Positions 9,611 to 19,737 of a stretch of DNA of 64,000 nucleotides are shown in pieces. This stretch comes from Chloracidobacterium sp. (lineage in GTDB: Bacteria; Acidobacteriota; Blastocatellia; Pyrinomonadales; Pyrinomonadaceae), in assembly GCA_016712045.1 (NCBI GenBank), contig JADJRV010000001.1:248001-312000 (forward strand). The letters run 5' to 3'. Below the pieces are notes generated by a model. It had not been told where the DNA came from. It saw only the letters and a list, made by a program, of their open reading frames with translations, and made no database searches. Position numbers and translations under genes: made by a program. The stretch's first letter is position 1, and every line of letters starts with the position of its first letter.

Positions 9611-11407
9611 CTATTTTGAGCAGCGTTCTGACAGTCTTTGTAACGCTGCGGCGTCGGCGTTCTCTTTATCGATCTCCGTGGCGGAGGCGGCGTAGTTCTT
9701 TGCTTGCAAACAATCGCCTTTTTCGACGTAGATCTTGCCGAGCTCGATGTGAGCATCGATCACGCGGTTATCCCAAAAGATAGACGTTTTGAACTGGCTG
9801 ATCGCCTGATCTTTGTCACCACGACGGAGACTGATCTTCCCCAGCAGCAGATAGCTCTCGGCGGACATCGGCTCGCTCGCGAGCACGCGGCGGAGCGTTG
9901 CCATCGCATCGTCGTCCTGGCCGGCTTTTAGCTGTGTGCGGGCCTGAGCGAGCAGTGTATCGGTCTCGTTGAGCTGCGGCGCGGTTGTTGTTGCAGAGCG
10001 GCGGCTGAGGACGACGGCGACGAAATCTTTGCGGGCCGGTTGTTCGACACGCAGGCTGATGTCGCCAAGCTGTTTGTTCTTTTGCCAATCGCTCTCGAGT
10101 TTGGCGTAGCGGTTGTTGGCGGTCAGCAGCTCGATCGCCTTTGCCGTCATCTTTTCAGCGTTTGGGTCTTTTAGATTTTCGAGCGCTTTTGCGAGCAGAT
10201 AATACGCCTCACCGTCGCGGGGATTTAGCACGATGGCCGAACGAAACTGATCAGCCGCTTCGGTCATATTGCCCATCAAAAATAGAGCGACCGCATAGTT
10301 AAAACGGATATTTACATTGTCGGGCGACGAATCAACTGCCTTTTTCAAAAATCCGATGCCGTCGGTTAGTTGTCCGGCGGCCTTCGCAGGGTTTTTCTTT
10401 TCAGCACGCGAGCCTTGCACCGAGATCGCTCCGAGAGCGTTATAGACCGTCGTCAGTCTCAGATCGTCGGCGAGCGGCTGTAGCGTGGCGAGAGCTGATT
10501 CGAAATTGCCCTGCTGTAAAAACAATAGGCCAATATAAAACGACGCCTCGGCAAAACTCTCGTCGCTGCATTGCGGCGGCTTTTTGTCGGCCTTGGCCTT
10601 GTCGCGGCATTTCTGATTTGTGCTGATGACGCGTTCGAACGAGTTGATCGCGTCGATGCCCTTTCGCTGGCTGAGATATAAATGACCGAGTTCGAGTTCC
10701 GCCTCGGCATACATGCCGTCGGGTGTCGCTTCGGAATAGAGCCGCGATGCATTCTTAAAGAAATTTTCGCGTGACGCAGGCGTGGTTGTCAGCAGGCCTT
10801 TGATATAAGCCTCAAACGCTCGAGCGGGAACTTTATTTGCAGCCTCGATGAGTTGGTTCTGCGAAAACGGCAGCGATTTATCGCGTTGATAGAGTATCTG
10901 ATACGCGATCTGCCCCTGCATAGTCTGCAGATTGCCGAGGGCGTCGTTTACGCTGATATCGCGTGTGATCAGTTTGCCGTCGATGACCTCGCTCATAAAA
11001 CGGCCTTCGCTGACGCGAATGATCTTAGCCGTTACGTTGATCGTCGCGGCGGTGTCCGCTCCGGCCGGGACGATATTATAACGTCCGGCGATGAGCAGCG
11101 TGGCCTGTGATTCGCGGGCTAGCTTGAGCGATGTCGCAAGGCTCGGCAGCGTCGTTAGCGGGATCCGTAGCTTTTGTTGAATGAGCTTTCGCTCCTCATT
11201 GGTAATGACGTTTAGCGTGGGGACTTTTAATAGATCAGACAGCGAATCGGCAAAGCTCTCGCCGACCCAGTTAAACTCAGCCTTGCCCGAGGTATTTTCA
11301 AAGGGCAGCACTAGCACGACATCAGCCCCGGATTGCGGAGCCTGAGCCAAGCCACCGATGGCAAATAGCGTTGCAACGATAAAAATATAAATGGCCCTTT
11401 TCAACAT
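9611..11407 (-). CDS. Secreted TPR protein with FlgO/CsgG-like N-terminal domain
   Basis: This 598-residue protein starts with a clear signal peptide (about 20 residues, ending GLAQA). Residues of about 28-170 resemble the FlgO/TolB/CsgG-type fold (VVLVLPFENTSGKAEFNWVGESFADSL), which binds or assembles at the outer membrane in known members. From about 195 on there are many helix pairs of TPR type, including ADQFRSAIVLNPRDGEAYYL and ESYLLLGKISLRRGDKDQAI. The same FlgO-like plus TPR pairing recurs in the kinase at the end of this window. It probably acts as a periplasmic scaffold, but the exact role is unknown. The gene stands alone: tRNA-Glu lies upstream and a terminator downstream. Confidence 0.8.
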   Translation of the reverse strand: MLKRAIYIFIVATLFAIGGLAQAPQSGADVVLVLPFENTSGKAEFNWVGESFADSLSDLLKVPTLNVITNEERKLIQQKLRIPLTTLPSLATSLKLARESQATLLIAGRYNIVPAGADTAATINVTAKIIRVSEGRFMSEVIDGKLITRDISVNDALGNLQTMQGQIAYQILYQRDKSLPFSQNQLIEAANKVPARAFEAYIKGLLTTTPASRENFFKNASRLYSEATPDGMYAEAELELGHLYLSQRKGIDAINSFERVISTNQKCRDKAKADKKPPQCSDESFAEASFYIGLLFLQQGNFESALATLQPLADDLRLTTVYNALGAISVQGSRAEKKNPAKAAGQLTDGIGFLKKAVDSSPDNVNIRFNYAVALFLMGNMTEAADQFRSAIVLNPRDGEAYYLLAKALENLKDPNAEKMTAKAIELLTANNRYAKLESDWQKNKQLGDISLRVEQPARKDFVAVVLSRRSATTTAPQLNETDTLLAQARTQLKAGQDDDAMATLRRVLASEPMSAESYLLLGKISLRRGDKDQAISQFKTSIFWDNRVIDAHIELGKIYVEKGDCLQAKNYAASATEIDKENADAAALQRLSERCSK

Positions 11408-11489
11408 ATCGTCCCCTAAAATAAAAATTCGCTCGTGTTGCGAGCGAATCTATACCAACTGTTTATGATGCGAGTTTACCAATAAAAGA

Positions 11490-11564
11490 TGGTATCCGGT
11501 ACGGGATTTGAACCCGTGTTGCCGCCGTGAAAGGGCGGTGTCCTAACCCCTAGACGAACCGGAC
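11490..11564 (-). tRNA. tRNA-Glu (anticodon TTC)
   Basis: On the minus strand the acceptor arms are GTCCGGT and ACCGGAT, and the 3' CCA is encoded. The anticodon stem CCGCC/GGCGG encloses the loop CTTTCAC, giving TTC. The T arm reads CGGGTTCAAATCCCG. The 75-nt length is typical. Confidence 0.96.
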
Positions 11565-11672
11565 ACAAACGTTTCGCCTGCCCGCAAGCGAACGATAAGA
11601 ATATCGGACGACATTTATGTTGTCAAATTTGAAGTTGAAACGGTTTTCCTACAAAATCTTAATCACTCTGCA

Positions 11673-12248
11673 ATGTTTCTATTATCTCGCCCAACTAATG
11701 AAGAGATCGCCACATTCCTTCGTGGATGCGAGGCTGACTCGTTTTCCTACGCAGAGGTGGGAGCCTCCAGAGATGAACCGCCAGCGGGCTATCACGTCGA
11801 CCACAATCGGGTCCTGCTTGGATATGAAAGCGATACTTGGGAACGCTCCCGACAAGCGATTCGCGGCTGGAAAATGTTCGAGGTCGACGGGATTGAGCTT
11901 TGTTATCCCGACGCTCCTATTGAGGTAGGACGAAATGTCGCCCCTCTCGCAAAACATCTTGGTTTCTATTCCCTTAACGCGTGCCGGATCGTATATGTCA
12001 TTGACGAGGCAAACCGGTTTGGGTTCGCATATGGGACATTGAGTGAGCATGCGGAAAAGGGCGAGGAGCGATTTACCGTCGAGTTTTGCCAAGAGACTCG
12101 TGAAGTCTGGTATGAGGTCGTCGCTTTCTCGCGACCGGCCAGCCTGCTCGTTAAGCTTGGTTATCCCTATTCACGCTATCGCCAGAAACAATTTTCATCC
12201 GGGTCAAAGGCGGCGATGCTTCGGGCAGTCGGCAATGACACGTGCTAA
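11673..12248 (+). CDS. DUF1990 family protein
   Basis: This 191-residue protein has a complete frame and matches the DUF1990 pattern: a WKMFEVDGIELCYPDAPIEV stretch, then GFYSLNACRIVYVID, RFGFAYGTLSEHAEKGEERF and a C-terminal AFSRPASLLVKLGYP. The family is widespread in bacteria and plants, is probably a lipid- or ligand-binding fold, and has no settled function. There is no signal peptide, so it is probably cytoplasmic. It ends 18 bp before polA on the same strand, so the two may be co-transcribed. Confidence in the family is good; no function is claimed. Confidence 0.85.
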   Translation: MFLLSRPTNEEIATFLRGCEADSFSYAEVGASRDEPPAGYHVDHNRVLLGYESDTWERSRQAIRGWKMFEVDGIELCYPDAPIEVGRNVAPLAKHLGFYSLNACRIVYVIDEANRFGFAYGTLSEHAEKGEERFTVEFCQETREVWYEVVAFSRPASLLVKLGYPYSRYRQKQFSSGSKAAMLRAVGNDTC

Positions 12249-12266
12249 AGTGAACACAAACGCCTT

Positions 12267-15006
12267 ATGAAAAGAGTCTTTTTGATAGACGCGATGTCGC
12301 ATATCTACCGTGCATTTTTTGCCCCGATGGGCATGAAGCAGGAGCCGATGCACAACAGCAAAGGCCAGGTGACGCAGGCCGTGTTTGTTTTTACGAACAT
12401 GCTCCGCAAGCTGCTCAACGACGAAAAGCCCGACTACATCGCGGCGGTCTGGGACACGGCGGCACCGACGTTTCGGCACGATTCGTTCGCCGATTACAAA
12501 GCGAACCGCGAAGCGATGCCCGACGATCTGGCGTCGCAGTTGCCGTATATCGCACGCGTTTGCGAGGCGTTTAACATCCCCATCCTCAAATTGGACGGCT
12601 ATGAGGCTGACGACATTATCGGCACCTTTTCCAAAGAGTGCATCAAACGCGAGATGCAGGCCGTTATCGTTTCAAACGACAAAGATCTGTGCCAGCTCGT
12701 CCGCGATCCGTATGTGATCGCGATGCGGCAAAATTCAAACAATTTCAAACGCAAGGTGCCCGTGCCGCCGATCGAGTGGTGCGACGAAGCGTGGGTCAAA
12801 AACAAATTTGGCGTGCCGCCCGACAAGATCATCGACCTGCTCGGCCTGATGGGCGACGCGGTCGATAACATCCCCGGTGCTCCCGGCATCGGCGAAAAAG
12901 GTGCTTTGAAATTAGTGCTCGAATACGGCTCCGCTCTCGGTGCGATGGAACGTGCCGACGAGATCTCGCATAAAACTTATCGCGAAAGCCTGCAAAATAA
13001 TCAGGCGATCATCAAACAATCGCTCGAACTCGCGACAGTGCATTGCGAGGTGCCGATGGAGATCGACATCGACGCGTTAAAGGCGGGCGTGCCCGACCGG
13101 CAAAAGGCGTATGAGTTGTTTCGCGAGCTGGAATTTAAGACGCTGACAAATGAATTTGCCGGTGCGGGAATGGTGTCGATGGACGCCGAACCGGGTCCAA
13201 CGGGCGGGCTGTTTGATGCCCAACCAACCGCATCTGCATCGGCGGTTGCGACAAACTATTCGGTCATCAAAGACCGCGATGGCCTCGACAAACTCGTCCG
13301 CCGCCTGTTCGAAGCCGACCGCTGGAGCTATCTCGTCAATGACGCTAATACCAACGAAAAAGCGAGTTGCTACGGCAAAGAAGCTCCGCTGGGTATTGGC
13401 ATCGGGCTTGGCAACGGCGAGGCTTTTTATATTGATCTCGAAAATTTTGACGGCGGCATCGACGCCGCAAAAGGCCCGCTCAAAGACATTCTGACCAACA
13501 GTTTTCTCGAAAAGTCTGCTTACGACGAAAAGCGAAATCTCGGCCCGCTGCTCGCACTTGGTATCCGGCCCGAGGCGGTGAAAGATGACATTTTGATCGC
13601 GGCTTATCTACTAGAATCGACGCGTTCGACATATCCGATTGAGTTTCTCGCCCAGATCTACGCCGATACGGACGCGGCGTTTGCCGTGCCTGAGGGCTTT
13701 GACGAAGCAGCGTTTCGCACGGCAGAAAATGCCGATTTTATCGCGCGGCTCGCACCGAACCTGAGAGAAAAGATCCGCGAGAACGGACTCGAAAAGGTCT
13801 ATGCCGAGATCGAGCTGCCGCTGATACCGATACTTGCGGACATTGAACTTACGGGTATGAAAGTCGATGGCGAGAGCCTGACGACGTTTGCCGAATTTAT
13901 TCGCAAAGAGCTGCAAACTTTGCAGGACAAGATATTTACGATCTCGGGCCGTGAGTTTAATATCGGTTCGCCAAAGCAGGTCGGCGAGATATTTGGTGAG
14001 CTAAATATTGAGACCGGACGCAAAACCGCGACCGGACAGGTCTCGACGAGCCACGATGTGCTGGTCGAGCTGGCTGAAAATTACGAGATCGCTCAACACA
14101 TCATCGACTATCGCGAGCTTGATAAACTGCGAGCGACATACGCCGATGCCCTACCCAAAATGATCGCCGCAGACGGCCGCATCCACGGTGCGTTAAATCA
14201 AACGGTCGCCGCAACAGGCCGTCTCAGTTCGACCGAGCCGAACCTACAAAACATCCCTGTCCGCACCGAGCTAGGCCAACGCATTCGAAAAGCCTTTATC
14301 CCCGAAAAAGGCAACAAGCTCATCTCCGCCGACTATTCGCAGCTCGAATTGCGCATCCTCGCACACATCACGCAGGACGCAAATATGCTCGAGGCGTTCA
14401 AAAATAATGAGGACATTCACTCGCAAACGGCAAAGCTCGTCTTTGGTGCAAAGGACCGAAAAAGAACTAAAAGAAAAACGCCGTCTGGCAAAGATCGTCA
14501 ATTTTGGCATCGCTTACGCGGTCGAGGCTTTTGGCCTGTCGCAGCGTGTCGGCATCAGCCGCACCGAGGCAAAACAGGTCATCGCGGATTACTTCGCCAC
14601 CTACAAAGGCATTCGCGAATACATGGACCGCACACCCGAAGAGGCTCGTAAACAGGGCTACATCGCGTCGCTGTTTGGCCGCCGCCGTTACTTTGCGTCG
14701 ATCAACGACCGCAACTTTGCCGTTCGTTCCCGTGCCGAACGCGAAGCGATAAACATGCCGATCCAGGGCACCGCCAGCGACATCGTCAAGATCGCAATGA
14801 TCCGCGTCGCCGACGCCCTAAAACGCGAAAAGCTCAAAACCAAGATGATCATGCAGGTCCACGACGAACTGCTTTTCGAAGCCCCCGAAAGCGAGATCGA
14901 ATCCGCGTCCGCCCTCATCAAACGTGAAATGGAAGCCGCCGCAACCCTCGACGTCCCCGTCACCGTCGAACTCGGCGTCGGCGACGATTGGATGAACGCG
15001 AAATAA
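12267..15006 (+). CDS. polA: DNA polymerase I, frame broken
   Basis: This is a family-A replication and repair polymerase of about 912 residues. The 5'-3' exonuclease domain (about 1-290) opens MKRVFLIDAMSHIYRAFF and has the EADD and GDAVDNIPGAPGIG helical-clasp motifs. In the 3'-5' exonuclease region the expected DxE of motif Exo I is absent (LVNDANTNEKAS), so proofreading is probably lost, as in Taq-like enzymes. The polymerase domain has motif A (SADYSQLELRILAHI), the O-helix (KIVNFGIAYAVEAFGL) and motif C (QVHDELLFE). The frame changes at about 14453, where AAGGACC should read AAGACC, giving FGAKTEKELKEKRRLAK. This extra base is probably a sequence error. Confidence 0.95.
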
Positions 15007-15019
15007 GGAGCTTTTTAAA

Positions 15020-15042
15020 ATGCCACGAATGACACGAATAGC
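15020..15042. repeat. Short CACGAATGA fuzzy repeat
   Basis: TGCCACGAATGACACGAATA holds two imperfect copies of a CACGAATGA-type unit between polA and the M14 peptidase. It may have disturbed the start of the peptidase gene. Confidence 0.5.
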
Positions 15043-15053
15043 TGAATCATCTT

Positions 15054-16811
15054 TTGCTGGTCCTCAGGGATCCGGTGATTGCTCAAAGCGACCACGGAAA
15101 CATTCCGCCCGCGTGGCAGACGACGGCTGAAAAGACCGATTACAAGAAAACTTCGACGTATGACGAGGCGGTCGCTTATTCGAAAAAACTTGCGGCGGCG
15201 TCAAAAGGGCTGGTCGTTTATAAAAGCTATGGCAAGAGCGGCGAGGGGCGGGATATGCCGCTGCTGATCGCGGCGTCGGGCGGGGCTTTTACGCCGGAGC
15301 TGGCGCGGAAACAGGGCAAGGCGGTCGTGCTCGTGCAGGCCGGTATTCACGCCGGCGAGATCGACGGAAAGGACGCCGGGCTCGCGCTCTTTCGCGACAT
15401 CGCCATCACCAAGACTCGCGCCGATCTTTTGAAGGACGTCGTCATCCTGTTCGAGGTGATCTATAACGTTGACGGACATGAGAACTCGAACCCCTACATG
15501 CGGATCAATCAAAACGGCCCCGATGAGATGGGCTTTCGCGCAAACGCGACCAATCTCAACCTAAACCGCGACTACATGAAAGCCGACGCCCCCGAAACCC
15601 GTGCCTGGTTGGGTCTGTGGAATCAATGGAAACCGGATGTTTTTATCGATTGCCACGTCACGGACGGAGCCGACTTTCAATACAATCTGACGTATGAATA
15701 CGCGCATTTTCAGGAAATCTCGCCGTCAATAAAAAACTGGATGGACGAGCATTTTGACGGCAATGTCGTGCCAAAGGTCGAAAAAGAAGGCAATCTGCTG
15801 ACGCACTATGTCGAGTTTGCCGGACGCGAGATAACCAGTGGTATCGCGACATTTATCGCTACACCGCGATACGCTACCGGCTACACGCCCTTGCGAAACC
15901 GAGCCGGATTGCTGATCGAAACGCACGTTTATAAACCGTACAAGTCACGCGTCCGGGGTACTTATGACACGCTGCGGTATTTTATCGACGAGATTGGTCA
16001 AACAAAGGCAAGCCTTTTCGCTGCGAACGTCATCGCCGACACGCAAACCATCGAACGCGGCAAAGCCTACGACGATAAACTGGCGTTCCCGCTGAGACTC
16101 GACGTCACCGACAAAGCGACCGAGATACCGTTCAAAGGGTTCGATTATAAGATCGACGATTCGCCCATCTCCGGCGGAAAACGCCTCGTTTACGGCACTA
16201 CGCCAAAAGATTACATCATCAAAAAATTTGACGAGGGCCGCGTAACGGCATCGGTAGCACCTCCGCTTGGCTACATCATCCCGCCGCAATACAAGGACGT
16301 GATCGACGTGCTGAAACTCCACGGCATTAAATTCACAACGCTCAAAAAGCCAATGACGCTCGAGGTCGAAAGTTATAGGCTGACCGAACCAAAATGGGCG
16401 ACAAACTCATTCGAAAACCGCATCACGCTCGCGTGCAAACCCATCGCGATCAAAGAAAAACGCACCTACGCCACCGGCTCCGTCATCGTTTCGCTGGACC
16501 AAGACACGGCAAACGTCGCCATCCATCTCCTCGAACCAATCGGGCCTGATTCGTTCGTTTATTGGGGATTTTTCAACTCAGCATTTGAACAAAAAGAGTA
16601 CGGCGAAAGTTATCAGATCGAAAAGTTAGCCAAAGAAATGCTTGCCAATGATCCAAAACTAAAAGCCGAGTTTGAAACCCGTTTGAAAGATGAAGCTTTC
16701 GCCAAAAACCCGCGTGCCCGGCTTAACTTCTTTTACGAACGCTCACCGTACTATCTAAATCAAAAGGTCGGCATCTATCCGGTCGGACGAATTACAACGG
16801 CGCTTCGCTAA
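15054..16811 (+). CDS. M14 family zinc carboxypeptidase-like protein
   Basis: The sequence shows an M14 metallopeptidase. Zinc ligands are seen in HAGEIDGKD (HxxE) and in the later FIDCHVTDG. The substrate-binding NLNRDYMKADAPETRA block follows, and GLLIETHVYKPYKSR holds the probable catalytic Glu. The C-terminal 250 residues form a less conserved accessory region. The first residues (LLLVLRDPVIAQS) look like the end of a signal peptide, so the enzyme is probably periplasmic, degrading peptides. The start is uncertain: the frame is open only from 15042, has no ATG nearby, and follows a fuzzy repeat. A TTG at 15054 is listed, but the true N-terminus may be truncated or shifted. The MFS gene follows after 3 bp. 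Confidence 0.85.
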   Translation: MLVLRDPVIAQSDHGNIPPAWQTTAEKTDYKKTSTYDEAVAYSKKLAAASKGLVVYKSYGKSGEGRDMPLLIAASGGAFTPELARKQGKAVVLVQAGIHAGEIDGKDAGLALFRDIAITKTRADLLKDVVILFEVIYNVDGHENSNPYMRINQNGPDEMGFRANATNLNLNRDYMKADAPETRAWLGLWNQWKPDVFIDCHVTDGADFQYNLTYEYAHFQEISPSIKNWMDEHFDGNVVPKVEKEGNLLTHYVEFAGREITSGIATFIATPRYATGYTPLRNRAGLLIETHVYKPYKSRVRGTYDTLRYFIDEIGQTKASLFAANVIADTQTIERGKAYDDKLAFPLRLDVTDKATEIPFKGFDYKIDDSPISGGKRLVYGTTPKDYIIKKFDEGRVTASVAPPLGYIIPPQYKDVIDVLKLHGIKFTTLKKPMTLEVESYRLTEPKWATNSFENRITLACKPIAIKEKRTYATGSVIVSLDQDTANVAIHLLEPIGPDSFVYWGFFNSAFEQKEYGESYQIEKLAKEMLANDPKLKAEFETRLKDEAFAKNPRARLNFFYERSPYYLNQKVGIYPVGRITTALR

Positions 16812-16814
16812 CTC

Positions 16815-18067
16815 ATGAAACAACGCTCAAATTATGGCTGGGTAATTGTCGCGGTCTCGATGCTCGCACTCATTGTGAGCAACGGACTCGCGATCGGCGG
16901 ACTGCCGCCTTTTTACAAGCCGATACGCGAAGAGTTTGTCGCGATCGGAGCGATCGATGCTGCGAGAGCCGAGAGCTTTATAGCGAACGGGGCGAATATC
17001 ACGTTTCTGATGTCCGGCGTTTTTTCGTTGCTTGGCGGTTGGCTGGTTACGCGGTTTCGTCTAAAGCCACTGATGATCGTCGGCTGTATGTTGCTCGGCG
17101 GCGGATTGATCGTGCATTCGCAAGCTACCACTGCCGAGATGGTCTATGTTGCACGATTTCTGATGGGCGCTTCGCTTGGGTTTATCGGTGTGGCACCGAA
17201 TGTCGTGCTGGTGTCCAGTTGGTTCGACGTAAAACGCGGCATGGCTCTCGGCATCGTTTTGACCGGTACAAGTCTCGGCGGGACGATCATCCCGCTGATC
17301 GCCCAACCGCTGATCGCAAACTACGGCTGGCGTTCCGCGATGATCGCCATCAGCCTTATCGTTTGGGTTGTCCTACTGCCCGCGATCCTAAGTTTTTGGT
17401 CAAAGAAAACCCATCAGAACTGCCCCTGCCGCTCGCAACTGCCGCTGGCACCGACGGCGTGACGTTGGGCGCGGCTCTTCGCACACCGATATTTTGGGCA
17501 CTCGCGGCGTGTGCAGCACTTGTGTTCTACCCGATATTTGTCACGAGCCAACAGTTTATCCTTTACCTGCAATCACCGCGTCTTGGTGTCTCGGCGGAAA
17601 CTGCGGCGTTCGCACAATCGGCTTTGTTTGCGATCAGCATCGGCGGCAAATTTATTGCCGGAGCCCTGAGCGACCGGTTGGGTGCGGTCAGGGTGATGGT
17701 ATTTTGCTCGTTCCTGATGTTTGCGGCTTCGCTCGTTCTGTTCGGCCTATCCGCGAGCAACGCCCTGCTCTTTCTGCTCCCGTTTGCACTTGGCTATGGC
17801 GGGACGTTCGTACTTATTCAGCGGCTGACATCGGATCTATTTGGACGGCTTGAGGCGGGAAAGATACTCGGAGCAATAACGCTAATCGAGGTCATCGGAG
17901 CCGCGATCGGCGGTCGAATAACCGGCTATCTCGCCGACAAAAACGGCGGTGATTACACGACCGCATTCTACGGCGTGACGATCACAGCTGCAGCCGCATT
18001 TTTCGCAACGCTCGCGATCTATGCGTTAAACAGAAAAAGGCCCGACGCTCTCGCGACGAACCTCTAG
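16815..18067 (+). CDS. MFS transporter (OFA/monocarboxylate-like), frame broken
   Basis: About 416 residues with roughly twelve hydrophobic segments. The first half begins MKQRSNYGWVIVAVSMLAL and carries a loop between TM2 and TM3 (GGWLVTRFRLKPLMIVG) typical of the major facilitator superfamily. SSWFDVKRGMALGI is common in the oxalate/formate and monocarboxylate group. The second half has SDRLGAVRVMVF and a C-terminal TM pair. The break lies at about 17387-17399 (CCTAAGTTTTTGG). One added base joins LLPAIL to KFLVKENPSELPLPL. The substrate cannot be named. It follows the M14 peptidase by 3 bp, so export or uptake of a peptide-derived product is possible but not shown. Confidence 0.82.
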
Positions 18068-18071
18068 ATAT

Positions 18072-18147
18072 TGGTGGAGATGACAAGAATCGAACTTGCG
18101 ACCTCTGCATTGCGAACGCAGCGCTCTGCCAACTGAGCTACATCCCC
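18072..18147 (-). tRNA. tRNA-Ala (anticodon CGC)
   Basis: On the minus strand, GGGGATG pairs with CATCTCC, with a discriminator A and an encoded CCA. The anticodon stem CTGCG/TGCAG encloses TTCGCAA, giving CGC. The D arm GCTCAGTTGGCAGAGC and the T arm with GTTCGATTC are standard. It lies 4 bp from the convergent MFS stop. Confidence 0.95.
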
Positions 18148-18161
18148 AAAATTGTAAAAGC

Positions 18162-18200
18162 TTGGTCCACTTTGGTCCACCTGGTCCGGACCGGACCAAA
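18162..18200. repeat. GGTCC-type short repeat with palindromic end
   Basis: Imperfect copies of TTGGTCCAC are followed by TTGGTCC-like inverse units around GGTCCGGACC. The element lies between tRNA-Ala and the small hypothetical gene. It has no U tract. Confidence 0.6.
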
Positions 18201-18452
18201 CTATTGGACGCCAGCCGGCAGCAGCGAGCCTTTCGGATCAGCGACATACGCATAGCCGTCCTCGATCTTGCCGATCATGCCGTGAAAACTAATGTTCTCA
18301 CCCGAAACGACTACGACGACATCGCCGGGGCTGTTGAGCTTTTCATCAACCGGAAATTTAATGATCGTCGCGTTGCCGTTTTCCGATGCGACAACTTCGT
18401 ATTCAAATGTTTCAGTATCAAAACTGAGCGTCTGGCAAAATGCTACTTCCAT
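18201..18452 (-). CDS. Small hypothetical protein (83 aa)
   Basis: I do not recognise this gene. The product is acidic and beta-rich (FEYEVVASENGNATIIKFPV, then VVVVVSGENISFHG), without signal peptide, Cys pairs or TM segment. The pattern suggests a small barrel or OB-like fold. It follows the EEP-family gene by 4 bp on the same strand and is probably in its operon. A start at the ATG at 18452 gives a complete frame. Confidence 0.6.
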   Translation of the reverse strand: MEVAFCQTLSFDTETFEYEVVASENGNATIIKFPVDEKLNSPGDVVVVVSGENISFHGMIGKIEDGYAYVADPKGSLLPAGVQ

Positions 18453-18456
18453 AATC

Positions 18457-19691
18457 TTATTGTTTCACATCAAGCTGAAAGTCTAAAGCGATGGCGTCGT
18501 GATCAGAGAGCGGAAAGCCCCCGGCGTCGATGAGTTCGCCGATAGTTTGTGGTGTGGTTCCGTCGGCTAGCTTGATGCCCTTTCCGGTGAACCAATCGAG
18601 CCTTGCCGACACTCGGCCGCCGACGCGACGCACCGCCCAAAAGATAAACGGCATACACCACTCCGGCACCCAGTCGCGGAGATTTGTATTTTTTTCGACG
18701 CTGTCGATGTCGTAATGGAGCGTGCCGACGCCGATCTCGTTTAGGCTCTTGTACTCAAAACCGCGAGATTCGAGTTCATTAAATAAACGACGCTCAAAAT
18801 ATCGGTCGGGATGCGGCAAGTGATTTTTGACGACGTTTTTACACCCATCATCACACGCCGCCAATAGCCAAGTATCGCCCGCGTCGCGCTTTGCGAGTTG
18901 TACGTCGTCGTGTTCCAATCACCGCCGATTATCGTTGGCAGCGGCGGCAGCGTATCGAGATGATCTAGGATGATCTTGATCTGTTTGTGGCGATGAGCCC
19001 GCGAACAATGTGCGTCGAGATGAACCGTCACCGCACGAAACGTGCCCGCCGGATGCTCGATGTCAGCGATCAAAGCCCGCAGATACCCGAGACGTTTCTC
19101 TTTGCCCCACATCTTATCCTTGCCGTTTGGCAGCGGCACGGCGTGGACATTGTTCATCGGATAACGCGAAAACATCGACAGCCCATGGATCGACACAGTG
19201 TTTTCGCCATCCATGTCCGATTCGACGCCGCTTCCTTTTTGTAGCGGCACGTAGACAGGAGCGAACGCATAATTGAGCTTTAGCTCACGGGCGATCTCTT
19301 GGGCGACGTTGCGGTTGCCGCTGCGTGCCATGCCGTGGTCGAGCTCGGTCAGTAGCAGCAGGTCTTTGTCTTTTAGCTTTTCGTGGTTTTTGAGAGCGTC
19401 AACGATCCCGTCAAAACGGATGCCGCGTTCGAGGTTCCAGGCGAGGGCTTTGATACCGTTTGGAGTGCGCGATTCATCGCGTTCTGACGGGCTAAAGCCC
19501 GCACTCTGTGCGAGATCCTCCACTGCGACAGCGTTCAAAATACGCTCGACCTCGGGGCGGATCTTGGCGTACAGCTCCGACGCCTCCATCTCCGGTGTCG
19601 ATTCAAACTTTAACAGCTCCGGAAAATATTGATTTAGATCGTGGTCGAGAATTGCCGGCGGCCCTGTTTGTATCGTATCTTGCGGTCCCAT
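18457..19691 (-). CDS. Endonuclease/exonuclease/phosphatase family protein, frame broken
   Basis: About 412 residues. The C-terminal 300 show the EEP fold: KALAWNLERG, LLLTELDHGM (metal-binding Glu), TVHLDAHC, GGDWNTTTYN and the final LSDHDAIALD with the catalytic His. The fold covers nucleases and phosphodiesterases of DNA, lipids or inositides, so the substrate is open. There is no signal peptide, and an N-terminal helical extension of about 90 residues is unusual. The frame breaks in the A5 run (minus strand) at 18837-18841. One more A gives MGVKNVVKNHLPHPD and restores a continuous protein. The DUF-type small gene follows directly. Confidence 0.85.
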
Positions 19692-19737
19692 AAAAAGATT
19701 TAGGATACGCTAACGCTGTCGAAAATGAGAAATCGCA

